A program made the translations under genes and the position numbers. From a virus: DNA of 27,245 nucleotides. Position 1 is the first letter of the stretch; every line of letters starts with the position of its first letter. Under the pieces are notes generated by a model, which was not told the origin of the DNA, did no database searches, and saw nothing but the letters and a program-made list of their open reading frames with translations. Of this stretch, positions 22,340 through 27,245 are shown piece by piece. The stretch spans positions 1-27,245 of IMG/VR virus record IMGVR_UViG_3300000115_000145. One strand, given 5' to 3'.

Positions 22340-23787
22340 GTCAAGTAGCAAAGTTTTTTATCAAACTAGCAATCAGTCTTTACAGTTATAATCAACAGCG
22401 TAAAGCACAAAAGAAAGCTGAGCGTCAAGCAAGAGCGGCAAGATCCAATGTACTAATCAACAAACAATCAAACAATGATCCCATATACATTTTATACGGA
22501 AAACAGCGTATGGGTGGAACAAGAGTGTATGTAGACACATCAAACGGAAGTGGTGATCTAAGTGCAACTACAAAATTAAACTTTGTATTGGTTATGTGTG
22601 AAGGTGAAATTGGCACAGTTAAAGAAGTATACTTTAATGATACTGTTGTATGGGATGATTCAAATGGTGGAACATTGACCAGCAATGGTAATGGTGGTTA
22701 TACTTTAGGTGGATGGATTAGTAAATATGCACCAACAATCACAAGCAACTGGTATCCAGGAACAGATACACAAACAGTAGATACAAGCCTACAAGGTTCA
22801 GTTGGAAGCAGTGTATGGACATCAGCACACAGATTACAAGGTGTTAGTTACTTTACAATGTTATTAGAAGCAGATGGTGAAAAGTACGGTGGACAATTAC
22901 CAACAGTTACATTTGTATTAGAAGGTAAAAAGATATTAGATATAAGCACACTAACAGATGGTGATGTTATTGGTGATATGACTTCAGCTAACTATACAAG
23001 CAGTGCAGATCAAAACCCTGCAGATGTACTTTATGATTATTTGATTAGTAAAGTGTTTGGCAAGGGATTAGAAAGAAATGAAAATGAAGTTTGGATAGCA
23101 GGAAAACATGTTAACCTAGCCAGCTTCAAACAAGCAAGATTAGACTGTGCAGCAGCCAGAGGCGGAAGTGGATACAACATTAATGGCTTTCTACAAACAG
23201 AAAAACAATTGTTTGATAATGTAGGTGAGATACTAGAAACTTGCAATGGCATATTATTATTTGTAGATGGCAAGTATGAATTCCGTATCAAAAAGCCAAA
23301 TGAAGAAGTAGGTATTCCTACTAGTGCAATCTTTACCAAAGATACTATAGTTGGAAAAATAGAACTAAGTTTACCAGACAAAGCACGCAAACTAAACAAA
23401 GCAACTGGTTTATTCAATAACCCAGACACAAAGTACAATGATGATGTTACCATCTATGATAACACTACATACAGAGTTGCAGACAATGGAAGTGTACTTG
23501 AATCACAAGAAGATTACACTATGATTACTGATGCAGATCAAGTTTTAGACTTGATTACACAAACAGTAGATATTAGTAGAGATGAATATACAATTAAGTT
23601 TATAGCGGCACACACAGCATTATTGCTACGCAGTGGTGATATTATAGAAGTTAGACATGATGAATTTGGATGGGGTACTGGCGCAGGACAAAGTCAAAAG
23701 TATTTCCGTGTACAAGAACTTAAACTAACAGAAGACAACACTGTAGATATAATAGCTACAATATATGATAGTAGCAAGGAGTTATAA
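22330..23787 (+). CDS. Central tail tip protein (gpJ / GTA gp15-like), 485 aa
   Basis: The start overlaps the previous gene by 10 bases. The N-terminus has a short hydrophobic helix then a basic helix (NQQRKAQKKAERQARAARSN). Next come LINKQSNNDPIYILYGKQRMGGTRVYV and FVLVMCEGEIGTVKEVYFND, a pattern typical of gpJ-like hub proteins, followed by LLEADGEKYGGQLPTVTFVLEGKKI and NPADVLYDYLISKVFGKGL, the conserved hub core. It ends after the hub and has no long C-terminal fibre, so host binding probably depends on other proteins. It is at the end of the tail-tip operon. Confidence 0.85.
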   Translation: MGLSQVAKFFIKLAISLYSYNQQRKAQKKAERQARAARSNVLINKQSNNDPIYILYGKQRMGGTRVYVDTSNGSGDLSATTKLNFVLVMCEGEIGTVKEVYFNDTVVWDDSNGGTLTSNGNGGYTLGGWISKYAPTITSNWYPGTDTQTVDTSLQGSVGSSVWTSAHRLQGVSYFTMLLEADGEKYGGQLPTVTFVLEGKKILDISTLTDGDVIGDMTSANYTSSADQNPADVLYDYLISKVFGKGLERNENEVWIAGKHVNLASFKQARLDCAAARGGSGYNINGFLQTEKQLFDNVGEILETCNGILLFVDGKYEFRIKKPNEEVGIPTSAIFTKDTIVGKIELSLPDKARKLNKATGLFNNPDTKYNDDVTIYDNTTYRVADNGSVLESQEDYTMITDADQVLDLITQTVDISRDEYTIKFIAAHTALLLRSGDIIEVRHDEFGWGTGAGQSQKYFRVQELKLTEDNTVDIIATIYDSSKEL

Positions 23788-24105
23788 ATGAGCATTATTA
23801 CACTAAATTCAGGAACAACAGCACACTTTATGGCACAAGGTACTGATGTGCAAGGCAGTATCAACTTAGATAGATTAAGTGATGTAACTGTCACAAGCGT
23901 ACAAGACAACCAAGTACTAAAGTATGACGCAAGCCAAAGTCAATGGGTAAATGTATCTACTGGTGCTATTACAAGTTTAGATCAACTAAGTGATGTAGTT
24001 ATTACAAGTGTACAAGATGGACAAAGTTTACAATATGACAACGCCACTGGAAATTGGGTCAATAGAGACATTACAGCTAACTCAATAGATGGTGGAACTT
24101 ACTAA
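23788..24105 (+). CDS. Small repeat tip protein, 105 aa
   Basis: It starts directly after the gpJ-like stop with an aagga site. Two tandem copies of LDRLSDVTVTSVQDNQVLKYD / LDQLSDVVITSVQDGQSLQYD (about 28-52 and 64-85), each followed by a WVN element. Such LSDV-VQ-GQ-L-YD repeats occur in marine phage tail fibres. It probably attaches to the hub tip or acts as a small receptor-binding piece. Confidence 0.65.
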   Translation: MSIITLNSGTTAHFMAQGTDVQGSINLDRLSDVTVTSVQDNQVLKYDASQSQWVNVSTGAITSLDQLSDVVITSVQDGQSLQYDNATGNWVNRDITANSIDGGTY

Positions 24106-24181
24106 CTATATGTAGTCATTTAAGGTGTTTTAACCGGCAAACTAGGACTATATACAGTATCAAAAAAACAAGGAAGTACTT

Positions 24182-24727
24182 ATGACAACCCCGGCATATA
24201 AACTGGCAGAAAAAGAACCAGAAACAATAACCAAGCCAGAACTCAAATTAGTATTTAAACAAATACTTGAAGTAGAAGAGTATCAAAAACTAACACACTT
24301 TGTTTGGGTTAAACAATACCTAGAAAACATACCAGGAACATATAGTGTATATGCAATGTACAAAGATGGCATAGCAATTGCCACTAATGCATTATGTATA
24401 AATGAATGGTTAGATGCACACAACTTACCACGCAGAAAACCATTACATGAACAAACTATTAAAAGAAAACTGTTGTTTAACAGAGATGATATACAAAAAA
24501 TTGACAACAGAAGCAGTGAATTTGAATACACTCCAGCTAAACCAGGACGCAAAAAAGGTTCAGTAATAACCAGCAAACACGGTGAAAGAGTAGCAGAACA
24601 AATATGGGAATTGTTTCAAGACGGACATGTACCAGGTGATATAGCACAAGCAATAGGTTGTACACCAGCTAATGTTTATTATCACATAAAAAAGACACAA
24701 AAGAAGCTTGACAAACAAGCAGATTAA
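24182..24727 (+). CDS. HTH DNA-binding protein, 181 aa, candidate regulator
   Basis: The N-terminal 110 residues are a compact unknown domain (KLTHFVWVKQYLENIPGTYSVYAMY at 36-60). A basic AT-hook-like patch PGRKKGS lies at 121-127. Residues 135-176 form a C-terminal helix-turn-helix of the sigma-4/LuxR/response type: ERVAEQIWELFQDGHVPGDIAQAIGCTPANVYYHIKKTQKKL. It is the only clear DNA-binding regulator in the window, following the tail operon with a 76-base gap and an aaggaag ribosome site. It could activate the NATAAATA promoters, switch early to late genes, or act in packaging. The function is unproven. Confidence 0.7.
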   Translation: MTTPAYKLAEKEPETITKPELKLVFKQILEVEEYQKLTHFVWVKQYLENIPGTYSVYAMYKDGIAIATNALCINEWLDAHNLPRRKPLHEQTIKRKLLFNRDDIQKIDNRSSEFEYTPAKPGRKKGSVITSKHGERVAEQIWELFQDGHVPGDIAQAIGCTPANVYYHIKKTQKKLDKQAD

Positions 24728-24733
24728 TGTTAT

Positions 24734-24741
24734 CATAAATA
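24734..24741 (+). promoter_or_regulatory. T4-type late promoter core (CATAAATA), ncRNA
   Basis: An exact NATAAATA lies seven bases after the HTH gene stop, with ctaatag after it. What follows is a 220-base non-coding stretch with extensive pairing, ending in a terminator at 24944-24970. No ORF is present. The predicted start is near 24747. Confidence 0.65.
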
Positions 24742-24746
24742 CTAAT

Positions 24747-24970
24747 AGTAAATTAAAACACTAAGAGTATTCCTACAATTAGACAGTTACATTCTCCAAA
24801 TATAATGTTTAGTTTTAATTTATAGTTGTATAAGGGTAATCTTGGACTTCATTGCCAAGCTCCAACAAACACAATGAAGCGTATCATTACGCTATCCTTA
24901 TTGTGCCATGCCGTTAGGCCCTATACTTTATACAATGAGTTACAAAAACCTGCAGAAATGTGGGTTTTTT
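24747..24970 (+). ncRNA. Structured non-coding RNA with three-way junction
   Basis: No coding frame exists between the late box and the terminator. An 11-bp helix (24749-24759 with 24812-24822) closes the 5' half. A second domain has P1 (24831-24838 with 24893-24900), P2 (ttcattg 24848-24854 with caatgaa 24872-24878) and P3 (gcgta/tacgc 24879-24883, 24888-24892, loop tcat), with P2, P3 and P1 directly abutting, so a stacked three-way junction. It is not a tRNA. I recognise no family. A regulatory or anti-host small RNA, or an RNA scaffold, are possible roles. Confidence 0.65.
24944..24970 (+). terminator. Intrinsic terminator after ncRNA
   Basis: A 10-bp stem (aaaaacctgc 24944-24953 with gtgggttttt 24960-24969, two G-T wobbles), a 6-base loop and six T (24965-24970). 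It isolates the ncRNA from the sigma70-type promoter that starts two bases later. Confidence 0.8.
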
Positions 24971-24971
24971 C

Positions 24972-25000
24972 TTGACAAAAATACCAAACTATGCTATAGT
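24972..25000 (+). promoter_or_regulatory. Sigma70 promoter TTGACA-17-TATAGT with operator-like palindrome
   Basis: -35 TTGACA (24972-24977), 17-base spacer, -10 TATAGT (24995-25000). An inverted repeat aactat/atagtt (24987-24992, 24996-25001) overlaps the -10. This is the promoter of the gene at 25112, presumably an early gene read by host polymerase. Confidence 0.75.
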
Positions 25001-25052
25001 TGTAATACAAATCAATAGAAAATTCTGTAACACCGTGTTTTTTACTGTTTTT

Positions 25053-25060
25053 GATAAATA
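25053..25060 (+). promoter_or_regulatory. T4-type late promoter core (GATAAATA) in same leader
   Basis: An exact NATAAATA lies between the sigma70 promoter and the ATG at 25112. This gene can therefore be read early by host polymerase and late by the phage-type system. Confidence 0.6.
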
Positions 25061-25111
25061 ATAGTAACAAAAGAAGACTTTTGTTTACGGCAAATAAAAT
25101 AAGGAATTAAT

Positions 25112-25648
25112 ATGACAACACAAACAACTTCAACAAATTTATATAAATCCAATGAATTTTCATACACAATTGAAGAATTCAAACAACCATTGAAAACAAG
25201 AACCGGTAAAACACGGTTAGATAGATATGGCAATCCACTTACAAGCATAAGAATTAAACAAAACGGCGCAGACAAACAGCGTATGATTGATAGAATGCAA
25301 AAACTCTATCAATTATGGAAACAGTATCCTGAATCATTTCCTGTTGAACCTGTACAGTTTGGTCTTGATCCTGTTCCAATGGACTGTGAACGGGTATTTA
25401 ATGATCTATTAGATCAAATAGCAAAATGGTTAGCTGGTCCAACTAATGATGTACTTGAAAGTTTTATTATTAGAAACAATTACTATGTTGACTTTCTTAA
25501 AAAACAAGCAGATGTTTTTTATACAGATGGAAGTGTAAGTGCTCAGATTGAAATGGATTATGCTATCCGTAGAGTGCGTAAAAGAAAAGCACCAATTAAA
25601 AAAGCAATTGATACAAACTTTGATAGTTTGTTTAAACTTGACAAATAA
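25112..25648 (+). CDS. Hypothetical protein, 178 aa
   Basis: I do not recognise it. An aagga site precedes ATG 25112. Residues 1-25 are polar; 26-55 contain KTRTGKTRLDRYGNPLTSIRIK, a basic stretch; 55-130 are helical and rich in aromatic residues (MQKLYQLWKQYPESFPV, then CERVFNDLLDQIAKWLAG); 150-172 are strongly basic (AIRRVRKRKAPIKKAI). The basic patches suggest nucleic-acid binding. It has both an early-type and a late-type promoter, the only early gene before the large non-coding region, so a role in replication or takeover is conceivable. No enzyme motif is seen. The promoter of the next unit overlaps its 3' end. Confidence 0.7.
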   Translation: MTTQTTSTNLYKSNEFSYTIEEFKQPLKTRTGKTRLDRYGNPLTSIRIKQNGADKQRMIDRMQKLYQLWKQYPESFPVEPVQFGLDPVPMDCERVFNDLLDQIAKWLAGPTNDVLESFIIRNNYYVDFLKKQADVFYTDGSVSAQIEMDYAIRRVRKRKAPIKKAIDTNFDSLFKLDK

Positions 25649-25665
25649 AAAAAATAATATATAAT
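25638..25665 (+). promoter_or_regulatory. Consensus sigma70 promoter TTGACA-16-TATAAT
   Basis: -35 TTGACA (25638-25643), 16-base spacer, -10 TATAAT (25660-25665): both hexamers perfect. It overlaps the stop codon of the 178-aa gene. The start near 25672 points into a 460-base leader with no gene, so it may drive a non-coding RNA, the small genes from 26133, or both. Confidence 0.75.
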
Positions 25666-25764
25666 ACTAACATTGGCTAATAAAAACAACCCCCACAGAA
25701 CCCTACATACCCTCTTTGACAACACAGCATTGAAGGCCAGAGAAACACTGGTTTAGAAACTTGC

Positions 25765-25797
25765 TTGAGGGACTATGGTGTTATAGTATACTAACAC
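25765..25797 (+). promoter_or_regulatory. Probable sigma70 promoter with operator palindrome
   Basis: TTGAGG (25765-25770), 16-base spacer, TATACT (25787-25792). An inverted repeat gtgtta/taacac (25778-25783, 25792-25797) brackets the -10, which suggests repressor control. The -35 is imperfect. Confidence 0.5.
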
Positions 25798-26018
25798 AGA
25801 CTTGACATATGAATACTAATGTAGGCAGAAATGTATTCTTAAAAATCACTGGTGTACGGTAAGCAGTAAGAGCCCAATGTCATAAAGTCTCTAAACACAC
25901 CCTAGGCTGTAACAGCCTACCTATGAGTGATAAGATCTAATAAGTTAAATCATATAATAACAAATAAACCAATATATAAATGTTTAATGTTCCACTTAAG
26001 AAAAGAAAATAAACAGAA

Positions 26019-26036
26019 AAAACTCTTTAGAGTTTT
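26019..26036 (-). terminator. Hairpin, possible minus-strand terminator
   Basis: A perfect 7-bp stem, aaaactc/gagtttt, loop ttta. On the minus strand it would be followed by six T (26016-26022 are A on the plus strand). On the plus strand the T-run is only part of the stem. It may end an antisense transcript; no minus-strand gene is evident. Confidence 0.35.
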
Positions 26037-26106
26037 GATGTTTCCTGTCTGTAAGACAGGTGTTACTAACAACAAATGATACACAAATGACTCTTTCTGA
26101 TTAGAG

Positions 26107-26114
26107 CATAAATA
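26107..26114 (+). promoter_or_regulatory. T4-type late promoter core (CATAAATA), right-end genes
   Basis: An exact NATAAATA with the same 19-base distance to the ATG (26133) as the promoter at 94. The leader is 13 bases and includes aggag. Confidence 0.65.
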
Positions 26115-26132
26115 TACATATAGGAGCAAACA

Positions 26133-26378
26133 ATGGTAGTAGAAATATACAGTTATGAATCAGGAATAAGATGCATAGATAAAAAGGAATACACAAGTCT
26201 AGAGGCTTGGGAAAAAGACCTTTTCATTTTGAAAATAAGAGGCATAGTAGGATATAAGCGTTATGATGAAATGGATATGGAACATTTTAATGAGTTAACT
26301 GAAACACAAAGAAACAATTTACCTTGCAAAGCAGAGTTTGACAAGGAAGCATACATAAACAAAGGAGAAACACAATGA
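26133..26378 (+). CDS. Hypothetical protein, 81 aa
   Basis: No family recognised. ATG 26133 follows aggag by seven bases. Small mixed alpha/beta sequence (MVVEIYSYESGIRCIDKKEYTSLEAWEKDL) with two cysteines, C14 and C65. First of three genes coupled by ATGA-type overlaps: its stop overlaps the next start at 26375. This tight small-gene cassette is typical of phage early accessory genes that inhibit host functions. Nothing identifies a target. Confidence 0.6.
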   Translation: MVVEIYSYESGIRCIDKKEYTSLEAWEKDLFILKIRGIVGYKRYDEMDMEHFNELTETQRNNLPCKAEFDKEAYINKGETQ

Positions 26379-26692
26379 ACACAGAAAGAATAAACAATTT
26401 TAATAGATGGTGGAGCAAGAATCATCACACTAAACCAGCACATTATTGGTTAATCAAGCATAGCAAAAGATGTATGCACAACTATAATATTGCACCAGAA
26501 CAGTATGATTATACACAGAAAATAATGAAAAGATACAATCTAAGTGAATACAAAACACTGTGTTGTGATGATGCAAGATTCTTATGGCGTATGACACACC
26601 CTACAATTAATCAACGGCGTGAGAGATTATTAAGTACTGCAATGTTCTTTGAAGAAAAACGCAAAGAAGTAGGGCGGAAATTCAGCAAATGA
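26375..26692 (+). CDS. Hypothetical protein, 105 aa, basic
   Basis: No family recognised. The start overlaps the previous stop (ATGA). Rich in tryptophan, histidine, tyrosine and basic residues: NRWWSKNHHTKPAHYWLIKHSKRCMHNYN (10-38), CC pair at 63-64, then THPTINQRRERLLSTAMFFEEKRKEVGRKF. The basic character and clustered H/C/W residues could indicate nucleic-acid or metal binding. This is speculation from composition. The 3' end overlaps the next gene's start at 26689. Confidence 0.6.
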   Translation: MNTERINNFNRWWSKNHHTKPAHYWLIKHSKRCMHNYNIAPEQYDYTQKIMKRYNLSEYKTLCCDDARFLWRMTHPTINQRRERLLSTAMFFEEKRKEVGRKFSK

Positions 26693-26892
26693 GTGAAGAA
26701 CATCCTTGGAGTGCTGAACGCCAAGCTGAAGAGATACTAACACGCTGTAAGCGTACACTGAGAATGTGGCGTGGAGTATACAAGAGTTTGGGTGTAGAGT
26801 TTCAGTACAAAGAACCCACAGCAGAGCAAATGCAACAAGCAATACGCATAGAAGCAGAGCGGTATAAAGATAAACCAGACAAAAAAGGTTGA
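26689..26892 (+). CDS. Hypothetical protein, 67 aa
   Basis: Start overlaps the previous stop (ATGA). The protein is helical and charged (ERQAEEILTRCKRTLRMWRGVYKSLGVEFQYKEPTAEQMQQAI) with a lysine-rich end. No family recognised. The -35 box of the promoter for the gene at 26963 lies at its end. Confidence 0.55.
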   Translation: MSEEHPWSAERQAEEILTRCKRTLRMWRGVYKSLGVEFQYKEPTAEQMQQAIRIEAERYKDKPDKKG

Positions 26893-26939
26893 CAACTAAG
26901 ACATCTTAGTGTATACTATAAGTATAACAATAATGTTAT
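26889..26939 (+). promoter_or_regulatory. Sigma70 promoter TTGACA-17-TATACT with operator
   Basis: -35 TTGACA (26889-26894), 17-base spacer, -10 TATACT (26912-26917). The spacer is a perfect inverted repeat actaag-acat-cttagt (26895-26910). A second, atact-ata-agtat (26913-26925), overlaps the -10, and a third, ataaca-ataa-tgttat (26924-26939), begins at the predicted start. This is what a repressor-controlled early promoter looks like. Confidence 0.8.
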
Positions 26940-26962
26940 GACACAAACAAAGGAGAAATATA

Positions 26963-27244
26963 ATGAATAACTATGCAGAACAATTTGAAACAGTAGCAAG
27001 GTATATTGCAGGTAAAATAGATAATGGATTTTATTTACCAATAACAGATAAAGAAACTGGTGAAATATTTGCTTATTCAGTATCTGGACCAGACAAGCCT
27101 TGGGCTGTTGCTTATGCTGACCCTGCCGCAGGTAATCAAGACTTCAATAAAGTATATTTGCTTGAACCAAACACAGATTATGAGTTAATTGTAACTATGC
27201 ATGTAGTAGAAGCACAAAAGCTAATTGCAAGGGAGACAGCGTAA
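26963..27244 (+). CDS. Hypothetical protein, 93 aa, under operator control
   Basis: No family recognised. An aaaggag site precedes ATG 26963. The sequence (MNNYAEQFETVARYIAGKIDNGFYLPITDKETGEIFAYSVSGPD) is a compact alpha/beta fold with aromatic-rich ends and no membrane segment or HTH. It is the only gene of its transcription unit: the palindrome-rich promoter at 26889 lies before it and, across the circle junction, the terminator at 57-92 ends it. Single genes under such tight control are often immunity, takeover or lysis-control factors. Its stop TAA lies in the terminal repeat. Confidence 0.65.
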   Translation: MNNYAEQFETVARYIAGKIDNGFYLPITDKETGEIFAYSVSGPDKPWAVAYADPAAGNQDFNKVYLLEPNTDYELIVTMHVVEAQKLIARETA

Positions 27245-27245
27245 T
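27232..27245. repeat. 14-bp direct terminal repeat, right copy
   Basis: Identical to bases 1-14. It includes the last codons and stop of the gene at 26963. See the left copy for the circular interpretation. Confidence 0.85.

Larger units (their letters stand above)
25649..26132. other. 484-base gene-free region with promoters and hairpins; possible origin
   Basis: No credible ORF or tRNA. Contents: three TTGACA copies (25638, 25716, 25802), a second promoter at 25765-25792, three atactaa repeats (near 25665, 25788, 25813), and perfect hairpins taggctg/cagccta (25903-25919), aaaactc/gagtttt (26019-26036) and cctgtct/agacagg (26044-26060), then a late promoter. This density of structure fits a regulatory hub, a non-coding RNA locus or a replication origin. 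I cannot decide between them. Confidence 0.5.

Noticed and set aside
25903-25919. Possible tRNA in the 25649-26132 region
   Set aside because: Only isolated hairpins; no acceptor, anticodon and T arms in the right order. The same holds for the 24831-24900 structure.
1-27245. CRISPR array, insertion sequence, integrase or attachment site
   Set aside because: No regular spaced repeats, no transposase or integrase motifs and no tRNA-like att sequence were visible.

Overview
The window reads as an almost certainly complete genome of an AT-rich marine tailed virus, or a virus-like satellite, with a long non-contractile tail. Every gene I accept is on the + strand. The first 14 bases recur exactly as the last 14 bases (27232-27245). 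The last gene's stop codon lies inside that repeat and its terminator lies at 57-92. The sequence therefore probably closes into a circle of about 27,231 bp. Host: fibre proteins of the kind seen in marine T4-like cyanophages and pelagiphages, a GTA/alphaproteobacterial-style tail-tip order and the AT bias point to marine bacteria such as SAR11 or related Alphaproteobacteria. This is inference, not proof.

Layout. 57-784: terminator, a small orphan gene, and a 400-base non-coding stretch with two probable small RNAs, each ending in a terminator. 785-4264: tail-fibre genes. 4289-6485: small terminase, four tiny basic or membrane proteins (holin-like among them), large terminase. 6559-11027: portal, MuF-type protein, scaffold, major capsid protein, connector. 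11027-12828: tail terminator, tail tube, tail-assembly chaperones joined by a -1 frameshift (heptamer G GGA AAC), gp10-like protein. 12844-15486: tape measure. 15486-24105: a 1956-residue protein whose C-terminus looks like a distal tail protein, then a DUF2163-like hub protein, an NlpC/P60-like protein, a gpJ-like central tip protein and a small repeat protein. 24182-27244: a C-terminal HTH protein, a structured non-coding RNA, sigma70-type promoters with operator-like palindromes, an unknown 178-residue gene, a 484-base non-coding region and four small unknown genes.

Two features stand out. First, the octamer NATAAATA, which is the T4-type late promoter, occurs eight times in intergenic gaps in front of genes or small RNAs and, by eye, only once inside a gene. 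No T4-type late sigma factor (gp55), co-activator (gp33) or clamp is recognisable. Second, there is a full virion programme but no recognisable polymerase, helicase, primase, integrase, nucleotide-metabolism gene or endolysin. Together these suggest a virion-encoding element that borrows late transcription, replication and perhaps lysis from a co-infecting T4-like phage. A 181-residue HTH protein at 24182 is the main alternative source of late control.
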